Source: Bacillus sp. FJAT-27445 | GTDB lineage: Bacteria; Bacillota; Bacilli; Bacillales; Cytobacillaceae | Direction: 5' to 3' | DNA length: 64,000 nucleotides | NCBI RefSeq assembly: GCF_001510665.1 | Contig: NZ_LMTI01000002.1 | Span: 443,753-507,752 of the forward strand | In this document: one piece after another, positions 26,653 to 36,528 of the stretch | Numbering within the stretch: position 1 is the stretch's first letter | Layout: each line of letters starts with the position of its first letter | The notes under the pieces: generated by a model | The model's input: the letters and a program-made list of their open reading frames with translations, nothing else | What the model was told of the DNA's origin: nothing | The model's database searches: none | Position numbers and translations under genes: made by a program

Positions 26653-28050
26653 CTTTTTAACTGGTTTTAAAAGAGTTGCAATTTTTTCGGAGCCGGTATC
26701 GATCGCATGCATATAGGCGGTCATATTTTGATAGTCCATAAGAGACGGGTCTGCACCATACGCCAGTAAAAGTTTTACCGTTTCCTCGTCCTCACCCATA
26801 GCAGCGTACATAAGCGCTGTCATCCCCGCATCAGACTCCTGGTAATTCACTTTTGCTCCTGCGGATTTGAGAAGCTCGAGTATTTCTGGATTGCCCTTTT
26901 CGGCAGCTGTCATTAGCGGCGTCATTGAATAGCCTGTTTCATAATTCGGGTCTGCCCCTTCATTAAGAAGCATCTTCACCAGTTCAGTATCGCCTGATTT
27001 TATTGCCCAATCCAACGCCGTATAGCTGTTATAATCCTCGAATTCAAGGTCGGCTCCATCCTGGGCGAGCTTCTTCGCCTTTTGGGTGTCACCCATGATG
27101 ACCGCCTGGATGAGAGGAGAAGTTTCCTCTTCGCTCCAGGCTTCCTCTTCCATATCCGGAAAAGGATCAAACGAACCAATGGCTGCAAGACTTGTAAATA
27201 TCGAAGCTACGAATCCGCTGAATAAAAACACAATAACTAAGCCGTAAGCTGTGCTTCTCAGCCGGCTTTTTTTAATAATTTCAGATGCTTCCCCATCTGC
27301 AAAGAAAACCTGAATCTCATGAATTCTTTTCGGCAGCGGAGGATGCGTTGATAAAATCTCGCTAAGCCAAACAAAAAAACCTTTTTCCTGGTTGAGTTGG
27401 TTCATATACTCCTGCTGGTTCACGCGGTAAAACACTTTTTTGCCAATCGCCAGCATGGCAAGGCTCGTTTTGGCAGCGGCCGGATTGCCGCTATAGTAAG
27501 CTGCGTACCGGTCGCATGTATACTCGCATGCACGCAGATACATTTCTGCAAGGCCGGGAATCCACATTGCCGGAAGAATAAAGGCCATTTTCACTAAATG
27601 GTTCCGTTTAATATGGGCTAGCTCGTGAGCCAGGACAAACGTGAGTTCCTCCTCACAGCCTTCTTCGATTAAATCAAAGATTTCAGAGTATACGACAACC
27701 ATATTTTTTCTGAAAAAGCGGGTAGCAAACGCATTCAGGACGCCTCCCGACTGCATGACGTACACATCGGGGACCTTTCTCAACTCCATTTTCCCGCATA
27801 GCTCTTCGACTTTGTTGTAGACTTCCGGGAACTGAGCAGGTGATAGCTTAACCGCATTCGACCTGATTTGCCCCATCATAATTCCATGCAGCAAAAATGA
27901 AAAAATAAACAGGCCGACCAGGATCGGCAGCCCAATAATAGACACCGCAAAGAGAATATAAGAAAGGATGCTGCAAAGAAAAACAACCCAAAAGTAAATT
28001 TTTTCCTTTCGATAAATCAAATCCCTCGGTGCCGGTTCGTGGTGGTTCAA
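26650..28050 (-). CDS. M48 family membrane metalloprotease fused to ankyrin repeats
   Basis: The 466-residue product has two N-terminal membrane helices (about 18-37 and 38-58) and an M48 peptidase core. The zinc motif HELAH is at 142-146 and the third-ligand region ACEYTCDRYA at about 174-183. Another membrane helix lies at about 268-290, followed by four to five ankyrin repeats (311-466, with LDWAIKSGDTELVKMLL, TPLMTAAEKGNPEILELL and similar). The active site looks intact. The ankyrin tail probably recruits or senses a protein partner. TTG start follows AAAGGGGAC. The gene is a single unit between spoVID and hemL. Confidence 0.82.
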   Translation of the reverse strand: MNHHEPAPRDLIYRKEKIYFWVVFLCSILSYILFAVSIIGLPILVGLFIFSFLLHGIMMGQIRSNAVKLSPAQFPEVYNKVEELCGKMELRKVPDVYVMQSGGVLNAFATRFFRKNMVVVYSEIFDLIEEGCEEELTFVLAHELAHIKRNHLVKMAFILPAMWIPGLAEMYLRACEYTCDRYAAYYSGNPAAAKTSLAMLAIGKKVFYRVNQQEYMNQLNQEKGFFVWLSEILSTHPPLPKRIHEIQVFFADGEASEIIKKSRLRSTAYGLVIVFLFSGFVASIFTSLAAIGSFDPFPDMEEEAWSEEETSPLIQAVIMGDTQKAKKLAQDGADLEFEDYNSYTALDWAIKSGDTELVKMLLNEGADPNYETGYSMTPLMTAAEKGNPEILELLKSAGAKVNYQESDAGMTALMYAAMGEDEETVKLLLAYGADPSLMDYQNMTAYMHAIDTGSEKIATLLKPVKK

Positions 28051-28170
28051 TGAATTCTTTGTCCCCTTTAAGTCAGATAATAGAAATTATAAGTGGTTTA
28101 TAAGCGGCTGTCACTTGCCTCTTTTTACCATAATTCACACGAGCCATCGGAATGAGGGTTACCTCTTCCC

Positions 28171-28245
28171 GAAACTGTCTTCTTCGGGGTAATGAAGACA
28201 GTTTGGAGCCCATGCACACGCTGAAACTGTCTTCATCCCGGCTCC
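28171..28245. repeat. Short array of alternating GAAACTGTCTTC boxes
   Basis: GAAACTGTCTTC occurs at 28171 and 28223 (52 bp apart) with the complement GAAGACAGTTT at 28194 between them. The first pair folds into a ~34-nt hairpin. GGAGCC (28205) and GGCTCC (28240) give a second inverted pair. It lies in the 264-bp gap between hemL and the M48-ankyrin gene, with no ORF of its own. Confidence 0.75.
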
Positions 28246-28275
28246 TGCCACTCATAGTTCACCGCTTTTTAATGT

Positions 28276-28305
28276 AAAAACTCCCGCCGGAGACCCGGCG
28301 GGAGC
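28276..28305 (-). terminator. Terminator after hemL
   Basis: GCTCCCGCCGG and CCGGCGGGAG pair around a 4-base loop on the minus strand, followed by TTTTTAC. It closes the haem operon. Confidence 0.92.
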
Positions 28306-28314
28306 TGCAACAAA

Positions 28315-29601
28315 TTATTTCAGCCTCGAAAATGCGATTTCGGCAGCTTGGATTGTTTTTTCAATATCTTCGTCCGTGTGGGCAGTCGACAGGAACAGGC
28401 CTTCGAACTGGGACGGCGGCAGGAATACGCCTTGGTCAGCCATTTCTCGGTAGTACTGTGCGAAAAATTCAAGATTGGATGTCTTGGCCTTTTCATAGTT
28501 TGTTACTTCTTCATTCGTGAAGAAGAAGCCAATCATTGAGCCGGCACGGTTAAACCGGAGCGGGACGCCGTGTTTCGCAGCTGCCTCAGTCAGGCCTTTT
28601 TCCAGCATGTCGCCTTTGCGAATGAATTCCTCATAATGTTCAGGTGTCAGCTGGCTCAAGGTTTCGTAGCCTGCTGTCATGGCAAGCGGGTTCCCGGACA
28701 GAGTTCCGGCCTGGTAGATTGGACCGCTTGGAGCGATTTGCTCCATGATTTCCGCGCGGCCGCCATATGCGCCAACAGGCAGGCCTCCGCCAATGACCTT
28801 GCCGAGGCAAGTCAAATCAGGCGTAACGCCGAAGTATCCCTGTGCGCAATTGTAGCCGACACGGAAGCCAGTCATGACCTCATCGAAAATCAACAAGGCG
28901 CCATACTCGGATGTAATGTCGCGCAAGCCTTCAAGGAAGCCAGGAAGCGGCGGAACAACGCCCATATTGCCTGCAACCGGCTCAACGATGATGCCAGCGA
29001 TGTCCTCTCCAAACTCTTTGAACGCGTAACGGACGCTATCCAAGTCATTGTAAGGAACAGTAATTGTATTTTTAGCAACACCCTCCGGAACTCCCGGGCT
29101 GTCTGGCAAGCCGAGCGTCGCAACTCCGGATCCGGCTTTGATCAGCAGGGAATCGCCGTGGCCGTGGTAGCATCCTTCAAACTTGAGGATTTTATTCCTG
29201 CCCGTATAGCCTCTTGCAAGGCGGAGTGCGCTCATCGTCGCCTCGGTGCCTGAAGAAACCATCCGAATGATCTCTATAGATGGAACACGTTCCATTACCA
29301 GCTTGGCCAATTCATTTTCCATTAACGTTGGCGCGCCATAGCTTGTGCCCAGCTCCGCAACCTTTTTAATTCCTTCGACTACTTGGTCGTTTGTATGGCC
29401 AAGAATCAGCGGGCCCCATGAAAGGACGTAGTCAATGTATTCATTTCCATCGATATCGTAGATTTTCGAGCCTTTCCCGCGTGCCATGAAAATCGGGTCC
29501 ATATCGACCGACTTAAAAGCGCGGACAGGGCTGTTTACCCCGCCAGGCATGAGCGTTTTAGCTTCTTTGAATGCTTCGATTGATTTATCGTATGAGCGCA
29601 T
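28315..29601 (-). CDS. hemL: Glutamate-1-semialdehyde 2,1-aminomutase
   Basis: PLP enzyme that converts glutamate-1-semialdehyde to 5-aminolevulinate, second step of the C5 haem pathway. The 428-residue product has the GTEAT and YHGHGDSLL segments and the PLP lysine in [16 protein letters not shown] (about 262-277). It is the last gene of the hemA-X-C-D-B-L operon. AAAGAGGG precedes the ATG. Confidence 0.97.
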   Translation of the reverse strand: MRSYDKSIEAFKEAKTLMPGGVNSPVRAFKSVDMDPIFMARGKGSKIYDIDGNEYIDYVLSWGPLILGHTNDQVVEGIKKVAELGTSYGAPTLMENELAKLVMERVPSIEIIRMVSSGTEATMSALRLARGYTGRNKILKFEGCYHGHGDSLLIKAGSGVATLGLPDSPGVPEGVAKNTITVPYNDLDSVRYAFKEFGEDIAGIIVEPVAGNMGVVPPLPGFLEGLRDITSEYGALLIFDEVMTGFRVGYNCAQGYFGVTPDLTCLGKVIGGGLPVGAYGGRAEIMEQIAPSGPIYQAGTLSGNPLAMTAGYETLSQLTPEHYEEFIRKGDMLEKGLTEAAAKHGVPLRFNRAGSMIGFFFTNEEVTNYEKAKTSNLEFFAQYYREMADQGVFLPPSQFEGLFLSTAHTDEDIEKTIQAAEIAFSRLK

Positions 29602-29676
29602 GAGCTTTCCCTCTTTCTATTTTAGGATGAGCGAGAACCGAACAAAAACAACCTGTCCAAACTATTTAGCCAGCCT

Positions 29677-30657
29677 TTATTTTTGCTCCTTCAGCCAGCG
29701 TGCAGCGTCTTTCGCATAATAGGTGATGATCAAGTCTGCGCCTGCGCGTTTCATCCCTGTCAGCATTTCCAGGACAACCGCTTTTTCATCAATCCAGCCG
29801 TTCTGCGCGGCGGCTTTCACCATTGCATACTCGCCGCTGACATTGTAAATGACAACCGGCAAATTGAAGTTGTTTTTCACGTCACGGACAATATCGAGGT
29901 AAGGAAGGCCTGGCTTGACGATGAGGAAATCCGCTCCTTCAAGCACATCGGATTCTGCTTCCCTCATTGCTTCAATCCGGTTCGCAGGGTCCATCTGGTA
30001 TGTTTTCCTGTCTCCGAACTGCGGTGTGCTGTCTGCAGCATCTCGGAAAGGTCCGTAAAATGCGGATGAATACTTGACCGCATAGCTCATGACGGGCACA
30101 TCTTCAAAGCCAGCCTCATCAAGGCCAGCACGGATTGCTGCAACAAAGCCGTCCATCATGTTGGAAGGCGCGATAATATCAGCACCGGCTTTTGCCTGGC
30201 TTATGGCCGTTTGGACAAGGAGCTCAAGCGACGGGTCATTCAGGACGCGATTCCCTTCAACGACACCACAATGTCCATGGCTGGTGTATTCGCAGAGGCA
30301 TGTATCCGCAACAACAATCAGTTCTGGGTGGCGTTCCTTAATAAATCTAGTCGCCACTTGGACAATCCCGTGATCATGGTAAGCTCCTGATCCGCAATCG
30401 TCTTTTGTCGCGGGTACACCGAACAGGATGACGGACTTGATGCCAAGTGAGACAATATCATCGATTTCTTCACCGAGGAGATCCATTGAAATCTGGTAAA
30501 CCCCTGGCATGGAAGGAACCTCATTCTTGATTTTCTCTCCTTCGATGATGAAGAGAGGGTAAATAAAATCCTCTGCATGAAGATGGGTTTCCCTAACCAG
30601 GGCTCTCATATTTGCGCTTGTGCGCAGACGGCGATGACGTGAAAATTGAAGTTCCAT
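29677..30657 (-). CDS. hemB: Delta-aminolevulinic acid dehydratase (porphobilinogen synthase)
   Basis: Condenses two 5-aminolevulinates to porphobilinogen. The 326-residue product has the cysteine-rich zinc loop [14 protein letters not shown] (about 118-131), indicating the zinc-dependent type. The Schiff-base lysines lie in [14 protein letters not shown] and in FLIVKPG. It lies between hemD and hemL in the operon. Confidence 0.97.
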   Translation of the reverse strand: MELQFSRHRRLRTSANMRALVRETHLHAEDFIYPLFIIEGEKIKNEVPSMPGVYQISMDLLGEEIDDIVSLGIKSVILFGVPATKDDCGSGAYHDHGIVQVATRFIKERHPELIVVADTCLCEYTSHGHCGVVEGNRVLNDPSLELLVQTAISQAKAGADIIAPSNMMDGFVAAIRAGLDEAGFEDVPVMSYAVKYSSAFYGPFRDAADSTPQFGDRKTYQMDPANRIEAMREAESDVLEGADFLIVKPGLPYLDIVRDVKNNFNLPVVIYNVSGEYAMVKAAAQNGWIDEKAVVLEMLTGMKRAGADLIITYYAKDAARWLKEQK

Positions 30658-30706
30658 TCTGCTAACCTCCGGACATTTCTGGCAAAAGCCAGATTTTCAT
30701 TTCTTT

Positions 30707-31501
30707 CTACATTTTATCTTTTTTCTGTATGCTTTCCAAATAATCGATTGTACTGTTTAACATGTCTTCCACAGTATATTGGCCAGGACTGACATGGACG
30801 GTGACACCCAGAGATTGCAGCCTCTTTTGGGTAACCGGTCCAATACATGCTACAACACAGCGGTTTGCCAGTTCCCTAAACCCTGATTCTCCAGCTACTT
30901 CAATAAAATGGTCGACGGTCGAAGGACTAGTGAACATAAGGACGTCCAGTTCACCCTTTGGAAGCATTTCTTTAAGCTTCGTTTTGCTATCTTCAGGCAT
31001 ATACGTTTCATAGACGACAATTTCTTCGGCAATGGAACCGTGCAGCTTCAGCATTTTGGCAATATGCTCCCTAGCCAGGTTTCCTTTCGGGATAAGGACT
31101 TTGCTTCCTTGTTTAATATGTGCGATAAATTCATCAGCGAATACTTCGGCAACGTATTTGCTCGGAATAAAGTCCGGTTCGAACCCTTTTTCTTTTAAAA
31201 AGCGACCGGTCCTTTCCCCGATGACTGCTATTTGTGGCAGCTTTTCGGGCTTTCCGTTCGAAAAAAATGATAGGAAGGTTTCAACTGTCACATTGCTTGT
31301 AAACACAATCCAGTCATACGTATCCACTGAGGCAAGCACTTTTTTTAGGGAATCGTCCATCCCGACAGGCCGAAAGGAAAGAAGAGGGATTTCAACAGGA
31401 ATCCCTCCATGCTTTTCAATGAGCCGGGAAAACGGCTTGGCCTGGCTGGCTCCCCTTGGTATAAGCACTTTTTTATTGCTTAGGGGCAGCGGCCTTTTCA
31501 T
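30707..31501 (-). CDS. hemD: Uroporphyrinogen-III synthase
   Basis: Cyclises hydroxymethylbilane to uroporphyrinogen III. The 264-residue product has the two-lobed HemD pattern with the weakly conserved landmarks [11 protein letters not shown] and [14 protein letters not shown] and the C-terminal VACIGPVT. Its start overlaps the hemC stop by four bases (ATGA), so the two are coupled. Confidence 0.93.
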   Translation of the reverse strand: MKRPLPLSNKKVLIPRGASQAKPFSRLIEKHGGIPVEIPLLSFRPVGMDDSLKKVLASVDTYDWIVFTSNVTVETFLSFFSNGKPEKLPQIAVIGERTGRFLKEKGFEPDFIPSKYVAEVFADEFIAHIKQGSKVLIPKGNLAREHIAKMLKLHGSIAEEIVVYETYMPEDSKTKLKEMLPKGELDVLMFTSPSTVDHFIEVAGESGFRELANRCVVACIGPVTQKRLQSLGVTVHVSPGQYTVEDMLNSTIDYLESIQKKDKM

Positions 31502-32436
31502 TCATGGTCCAGCTCCTCTTTAACACGGTCAATCAGCTCTTTCGCACCTTTTTCAATCATTAATTCTGCAGCCTTTACGCCAAGTTCTTCCGGATTCTGG
31601 CCAGTGACAGTTTCCCTGTACACTTCTTTTCCATCCGGTGAGGCGACAAGCACGTTCAGTGTAATGTCACCATTTTCTTCAGCAGTAGCAAAGCCGGCAA
31701 TTGGAACCTGGCAACCGCCCTCCATCTCTCTGAGGAAGGCACGCTCTGATTGAACCGCCAAGGCAGTCTTTTTGCAGGTGAATTTTTCAAAAATCTCAAG
31801 CAGTTCGCTGTCGTTCTCACGGCATTCGATTGCAAGCGCCCCCTGGCCGATTGCCGGGATGCATACTTCGGCATCAATGAACTCCGTAACGACTTCCTTT
31901 TCCCAGCCAAGGCGTGAAAGCCCAGCCGCAGCAAGGATGATGGCATCGTATTCACCATTATTCAACTTATCAAGCCGCGTATCAACGTTGCCGCGAATCC
32001 ATTTAATTTCAAGGTCCGGCCGCTCCAGCAACAGCTGGGAGCTGCGGCGCAGGCTGCTCGTTCCGATGACCGAGCCAGCAGGCAGGTCGGCAAGCTTAAC
32101 ATGTTCTTTTGAGATTAGCGCATCACGGTGGTCTTCCCTGAATGGAATACAGCCGATTGTCAGCCCTTCTGGCAAAACAGCCGGCATATCCTTCATGCTA
32201 TGGACAGCCATATCGATTTCTTTATCGAGCATTGCCTGTTCGATCTCTTTTACAAAAAGGCCTTTGCCTCCAACTTTTGATAATGTAACATCAAGGATCC
32301 GGTCCCCTTTCGTCACAATCTCCTTCACCTCGAACTCGAAGGAAGGGCCGGCAATTTTCTTCAATTGTTCAATAACCCAATTCGTCTGGGTTAATGCCAA
32401 CTTGCTCCGTCTGGAACCTACAATAATTTTTCTCAT
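31498..32436 (-). CDS. hemC: Porphobilinogen deaminase (hydroxymethylbilane synthase)
   Basis: Polymerises four porphobilinogens using a dipyrromethane cofactor. The 312-residue product starts [17 protein letters not shown] and has the cofactor-attachment cysteine in [14 protein letters not shown] (about 236-249). The sequence before the ATG lacks a clear Shine-Dalgarno (only CAGG about 8 bases upstream). This is odd for this operon and probably results from the IscB element inserted just upstream. Confidence 0.95.
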   Translation of the reverse strand: MRKIIVGSRRSKLALTQTNWVIEQLKKIAGPSFEFEVKEIVTKGDRILDVTLSKVGGKGLFVKEIEQAMLDKEIDMAVHSMKDMPAVLPEGLTIGCIPFREDHRDALISKEHVKLADLPAGSVIGTSSLRRSSQLLLERPDLEIKWIRGNVDTRLDKLNNGEYDAIILAAAGLSRLGWEKEVVTEFIDAEVCIPAIGQGALAIECRENDSELLEIFEKFTCKKTALAVQSERAFLREMEGGCQVPIAGFATAEENGDITLNVLVASPDGKEVYRETVTGQNPEELGVKAAELMIEKGAKELIDRVKEELDHE

Positions 32437-34070
32437 TTTAAAAGCCTGGTAACAAAAAGTGTAACAAACTGTAACACTTACCTTATTATGCTACCAGGAT
32501 TCACCTCCTTCATTTGAATTTATTAACCAATAAATCTTGTTAAAACGCCATAGTAAGGATAGTCTTGAAAGACCGTACCTTTTCAAGATCTTTCCATCAA
32601 TGGTTGTCATGTTACATTGATTTCTTTCTGGATATAAAGCCGTGATATAAGCAATATAGGATTCCCCGTTACGTTTTGTATACCTTACAAAATCCCGGTG
32701 ATAAATACCGTTTGCCGATTTTATTTTCTTGTTTGACCTTTTTTTCATGGGTTTTATGACCCAATCTTTCATCTCACATTGTTCTGGATTTACTCTTAAA
32801 TTACAAATTACAATGGAGTCATTTGCATGAGTCTTTTCAATATCCCAATCAATTCGCTTATTTGCTGTATCTCCACCGGTTGTAGGGTTTAATGGGGCTA
32901 TTTCTTTCAAAGCTTTTTGCAGATAGGTTTTCCCTTGCATTACATGCATTGCATCCCTGAAAGAAATGCTTTTCCCTTTAATTTTTTGATAGAATCTTTG
33001 ACTGTGGAGTAACTCTTCCCCTGCTATTTTTTCATGACAAGTTAAACAGAGTGTTATTAAATTATGAATGGAATCACTGCCGTTTAAACGCCTTGGGGTA
33101 ATGTGGTGCACTTCCATTCTGGTGTTTGTTGCACCGCAATCTTGACACGTATTTCGGTCCCGAAGAATGGCTGCCTTTCTTATATTTTCATCTAGGCGGT
33201 TGCTTAGTTGGTATTCCCATCGATATGGGTTATAGCCTTTTTCCAGCGCACGAATATCGATTAAGACATCTTCTAAAAATATTTCATCGATACGCACCCA
33301 TTTGGTTAGCTGCCTCACTACTCGCAAAATAGAATCTTTCTTCTGTCTGATGCTTGGAGGAATTCTCCCTTCTTTTCTTGAAGAAGAACGATTATCAAAC
33401 CGAGCTGGACGATACTTTTTGTGATGTCTCCTGTATCGTCGATACCCGCGCCTTACTGCCAATTTTTCCTTTACATCAATTCGAAGTTCAATGGTTCCTT
33501 TGAATACAGGTTTATTTTCTGTCCTGCATTCTTGTACTAAAGCAATCCCAACTAACTTGGAACCATCGTCAATGCCTAGATGTATGGGTGTTGAATCAAT
33601 CTCTTCCTCCGGCACTTCCCTTACAAGTTGAATCACCATAGGAAATTTGCATTTCAAAATAGCTTTCTGTTTCCGAATTAAATACCAAGCTCGTTTTTCT
33701 TTTGTTGGAGATAATTTGCGGCCTTGAGCATCTAACACAAAACAATGGGTCATTTCTGACCAACCTCCATAACGGGTATTTTCCTCCTTGCCAATGTCAA
33801 TGGATAGGACATGCTATTTCGGTGTTTGGTTTCCAAACCCTAGGAAACGGTCTTCCTTATAGCTAACAGAGCAGCAGACTGGTGGACACATCCGCAGGTG
33901 TTTCTTTACCTGATTCCACTAACGTAGTTCATCGTGCTATTTCCCTTTCAGGAAACTACACTCACTTAGGCTTGAGAGCACGGAACAGTCTCATCCAAAA
34001 CGATTGGGTTTCATTTTAGTATGGTTTGATGTAATTTGTTATGGTTTTTCACTAACTGTTCCGAGCTCCT
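32437..34070 (-). mobile_element. IscB-omegaRNA element inserted between hemX and hemC
   Basis: About 1.6 kb separates the hemX stop (34074) from the hemC start (32436), where the genes are normally adjacent. It contains only an iscB gene and, 5' of it, a ~320-nt structured RNA region. The 5' boundary lies at or next to the hemX stop, where the first long stem of the RNA starts. The 3' end shows an inverted pair (CCTGGTA and TTACCAGG, about 32448-32498) that may be the right-end hairpin. No TnpA transposase is present, so it is a non-autonomous IS200/IS605-type unit. Exact ends are inferred. Confidence 0.75.
32491..33753 (-). CDS. iscB: IscB RNA-guided HNH/RuvC nuclease
   Basis: IscB is the transposon-encoded ancestor of Cas9, guided by an omegaRNA. 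The 420-residue product has an N-terminal PLMP-type domain (residues 4-50, LDAQGRKLSPTKEKRAW). RuvC-I is GIDDGS (D62) and the Arg-rich bridge helix spans about 97-122 (VRRGYRRYRRHHKKYR). RuvC-II is FLED (E161). The HNH domain has CxxC at 203/206, VHHITP at 215-220 and CLTC at 236-239. RuvC-III is HANDS (H309, D312). All catalytic positions look intact and the length is typical. The last codons contain GGAGGTGA, which mimics a ribosome binding site. Confidence 0.92.
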   Translation of the reverse strand: MTHCFVLDAQGRKLSPTKEKRAWYLIRKQKAILKCKFPMVIQLVREVPEEEIDSTPIHLGIDDGSKLVGIALVQECRTENKPVFKGTIELRIDVKEKLAVRRGYRRYRRHHKKYRPARFDNRSSSRKEGRIPPSIRQKKDSILRVVRQLTKWVRIDEIFLEDVLIDIRALEKGYNPYRWEYQLSNRLDENIRKAAILRDRNTCQDCGATNTRMEVHHITPRRLNGSDSIHNLITLCLTCHEKIAGEELLHSQRFYQKIKGKSISFRDAMHVMQGKTYLQKALKEIAPLNPTTGGDTANKRIDWDIEKTHANDSIVICNLRVNPEQCEMKDWVIKPMKKRSNKKIKSANGIYHRDFVRYTKRNGESYIAYITALYPERNQCNMTTIDGKILKRYGLSRLSLLWRFNKIYWLINSNEGGESW

Positions 34071-34085
34071 AGTTTACGAATACCA
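33754..34085 (-). ncRNA. Candidate omegaRNA (HEARO) with guide from the hemX 3' end
   Basis: The minus-strand region just 5' of iscB is non-coding and structured. Its outer stem pairs GAGCTCGGAACAGT (34055-34068) with ACTGTTCCGTGCTC (33976-33989), 13 of 14 bases complementary. Further hairpins follow (for example GTAGTTTCCTGAAAGGGAAATA and AGGGTTTGGAAACCAAAC). Position and structure fit HEARO/omegaRNA. In IscB systems the guide is the ~16 nt just 5' of this scaffold. Here that would be the hemX end, about 34069-34085 (ending GTATTCGTAAACTAG). Ends are approximate. Confidence 0.75.
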
Positions 34086-34907
34086 AAAGTGGAATGAAGA
34101 CAATTTTCCAAACAGGAAAAAATTAATCAATACGATCAGAAATGAAGCAATATTCCATAATGCAAGCGATTTGCCGGCCATGCTCTTGGCAATCCGTAAA
34201 TATAAATAAATGCTATAAGCGGTCAGCAGCAGGAAGGAGCCGATGACCTTCATATCATACCAGGGCATGTCAGGTACTTTTAAAAATGCCCATTGCATCC
34301 CGAGAATAAGGCTTAACAGCAGCATTGGGACGCCGATTACGGCATGTAGGTAGGAAAGCTGCTCTAGCCGGGAGAGGTCCGCTATCCTAACAAGCCTCGT
34401 ACCCCATTTCTTCCTTTTAAGCAAATCGTATTGGAGCAAGTACAGCAAGGAAAAAACGAACGACATAGAAAATGCCCCGTACGAAAGAATGGCCATTGTA
34501 ATGTGGATTAGCAGGAGTTCGGAAATGAGCTGCTCGCCTATTACGTGCGATTCATATTGAAGCGGCGCGAAGATATGGATAGCCATGACGATGAAACCAA
34601 GGATATTTGTAAAAAAAACGATGAAATCCATCTTCAGCAGCCGATTAATGCCAAGCGACAGGGAAACCAGCACCCATGCATAAAAATAAAGCCCTTCCAT
34701 GATGGTGAGAACCGGGAACCGGCCTGTTTTTAACATGTAAAAAAATAAAAATGCCGTTTGCAAAACCCATACAAATGCAAGTAACCAGAAGGCAACGCGG
34801 TTCGCCTTCCGGTTATGGTGGATAAAATCAAAAAAATATAAAAGCACACTTAAGGCGTAAATAATAACAGTCAATTCGTGCAGTCGCGTCATATGGATGT
34901 CAAACAT
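34074..34907 (-). CDS. hemX: HemX, membrane protein controlling glutamyl-tRNA reductase
   Basis: Integral membrane protein of the cytochrome c assembly (CcsA/HemX) family that lowers HemA levels in B. subtilis. The product is 277 residues with about eight membrane helices. I prefer ATG 34907, eight bases after AGGGG, over the TTG two codons upstream. The protein ends in a complete C-terminus (SSFHFWYS), so the IscB element did not truncate it. Confidence 0.93.
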   Translation of the reverse strand: MFDIHMTRLHELTVIIYALSVLLYFFDFIHHNRKANRVAFWLLAFVWVLQTAFLFFYMLKTGRFPVLTIMEGLYFYAWVLVSLSLGINRLLKMDFIVFFTNILGFIVMAIHIFAPLQYESHVIGEQLISELLLIHITMAILSYGAFSMSFVFSLLYLLQYDLLKRKKWGTRLVRIADLSRLEQLSYLHAVIGVPMLLLSLILGMQWAFLKVPDMPWYDMKVIGSFLLLTAYSIYLYLRIAKSMAGKSLALWNIASFLIVLINFFLFGKLSSFHFWYS

Positions 34908-34924
34908 AGACAATACCCCTCTTA

Positions 34925-36268
34925 TTACTGAAAGGAAGCCTGCGGTGCATGAACCATTTCTTTATTGGTTTCGGCTGCTTTCGTTTGTTGTTGCTCTTCG
35001 ACAAGTTCCTTGATATCAAAGATTGTCATAAACAAATCCAGCGCCTCTTCGGCATCAGGGCGTGCTGCAAGCTCTTTGGCCTGGAGAATCGGATCTTTAA
35101 GCAGCTGATTAATTATGCTCTTTGTATGCTTGTTCAATACCTTCTTTTCTCTGTCGGTAAGGTGAGGCAGCTTTCGCTCGATGCTCGTCATCGTATCTGA
35201 CTGGATTTCATGCGCTTTTTCCCTAAGCGCTGAAATGACCGGGATAACGCCAAGCATGCCAAGCCATTGCTTGAAATCGACAATTTCCTTTTCAATCATC
35301 ATCATGATGACTGCGGCTGCTTTTTTGCGTTCCTGGAGGTTCGCTTCCACAATACCTTCAAGATCATCGATGTCATATAAAAAGACATTATTCAATTCGG
35401 AAATACGCGGGTCAAGATCACGCGGGACAGCAATATCCACCATGAAAAGAGGCTTGCCCTTCCGGAGTTTCTCGACCTGGTCCATCGTTTCCTTCGTGAT
35501 GACGAAATTATCCGAACCGGTTGAGCTAATAACAATATCTGCTTCAACAAGTGAACACTGCAGTTCCGAAAGCAGCTTTGCCCGGCCTCCAAAACGAGAA
35601 GCAAGCTGCTGTGCCTTTTCAAATGTCCTGTTGATGACTGTAACGCTGCCAACCCCGTTTCCATGCAGGTTCTGGGCTGCAAGCTCGCCCATTTTGCCGG
35701 CACCAAAAATCAGGACATGCTTATCTTCAAGCGATCCGAATATTTTCTTTGCGAGTTCGACTGCTGCATAGCTTACGGACACGGCATTCGCGCCAATATC
35801 TGTTTCAGCATGGCCACGTTTCGCAACTGTAATAGCTTGTTTAAAGAGATGGTTGAATACGGTTCCAGTCGTCCCCTCTTCCTGGGAAAGGAAAAAACTC
35901 GAACGCACCTGGCCGAGAATCTGCGTCTCGCCAAGAATCATCGAATTCAGGCCGCAAGCGACATTGAACAGGTGTTCAACAGCTCCATCCCCTTCATAAA
36001 TGAACAGGAACGGGGAAAATTCACTTTGTTCAAGGCCGAACCACTCAGCAAGAAATTCCTTCATATAATATCGGCCGGTGTGCACCTGGTCAACGACTGC
36101 ATAGATTTCTGTACGATTGCAGGTCGACAGGATGACGTTCTCAAGAATCGCCTTTTTCCCTTTAAGGGTCCTTGCCGCCTCTCGCAAATCTTCCTGTTTA
36201 AATGTAAGCCGCTCACGGATTTCCACTGGGGCGGTTTTGTAATTGATTCCTGCCACTAAAATATGCAT
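34925..36268 (-). CDS. hemA: Glutamyl-tRNA reductase
   Basis: Reduces glutamyl-tRNA(Glu) to glutamate-1-semialdehyde, the committed step of haem synthesis. The 447-residue product has the catalytic cysteine in [12 protein letters not shown] (about 46-57) and the NADPH Rossmann motif [13 protein letters not shown] (about 189-201). A C-terminal helical dimerisation domain completes it. First gene of the haem operon; a TATAAT box (about 36318-36323) lies upstream on the minus strand. Confidence 0.97.
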   Translation of the reverse strand: MHILVAGINYKTAPVEIRERLTFKQEDLREAARTLKGKKAILENVILSTCNRTEIYAVVDQVHTGRYYMKEFLAEWFGLEQSEFSPFLFIYEGDGAVEHLFNVACGLNSMILGETQILGQVRSSFFLSQEEGTTGTVFNHLFKQAITVAKRGHAETDIGANAVSVSYAAVELAKKIFGSLEDKHVLIFGAGKMGELAAQNLHGNGVGSVTVINRTFEKAQQLASRFGGRAKLLSELQCSLVEADIVISSTGSDNFVITKETMDQVEKLRKGKPLFMVDIAVPRDLDPRISELNNVFLYDIDDLEGIVEANLQERKKAAAVIMMMIEKEIVDFKQWLGMLGVIPVISALREKAHEIQSDTMTSIERKLPHLTDREKKVLNKHTKSIINQLLKDPILQAKELAARPDAEEALDLFMTIFDIKELVEEQQQTKAAETNKEMVHAPQASFQ

Positions 36269-36385
36269 CTAGTTAATAACACCCCCAACTTAATCACGTA
36301 ACTAACTACTCAGATTATATCATGGCCGATTTCTCTATTTGCCCGAAAAATGTGAACAGAAACCGAAACTCTATGGTATCATTAA

Positions 36386-36428
36386 AAGCGCAGGCGCCTT
36401 GGGCAGCCCACTATTGGGTGTCAAGGTA
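36386..36428. promoter_or_regulatory. Strong intergenic hairpin between hemA and the ysxD-like gene
   Basis: GGCGCCTTGGGCAGCCCA folds back on TGGGTGTCAAGGTACGCC with three stacked helices (GGCG/CGCC, CTTG/CAAG, GCCCA/TGGGT). It has no adjacent T-run. On the plus strand it would sit at the start of the ysxD-like leader; on the minus strand it is upstream of the hemA promoter. The remainder of the 260-bp gap shows nothing else I recognise. Confidence 0.4.
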
Positions 36429-36528
36429 CGCCATCTTTTGGTTTAAATAAATTTGTCCATCCTTATGTACATTAGCAAATAAACCGCCATATATCAAGAG
36501 AACTCTACTGGAAGCGAGTGTTGGAACA

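Noticed and set aside
28073-28255. 60-codon ORF upstream of the M48-ankyrin gene
   Set aside because: It runs through the inverted-box repeat and has no binding site.
32491-33753. Group II intron or homing HNH endonuclease as the identity of the hem-operon insertion
   Set aside because: There is no reverse transcriptase or intron domain V. The split RuvC motifs plus bridge helix and 5' structured RNA fit IscB instead.
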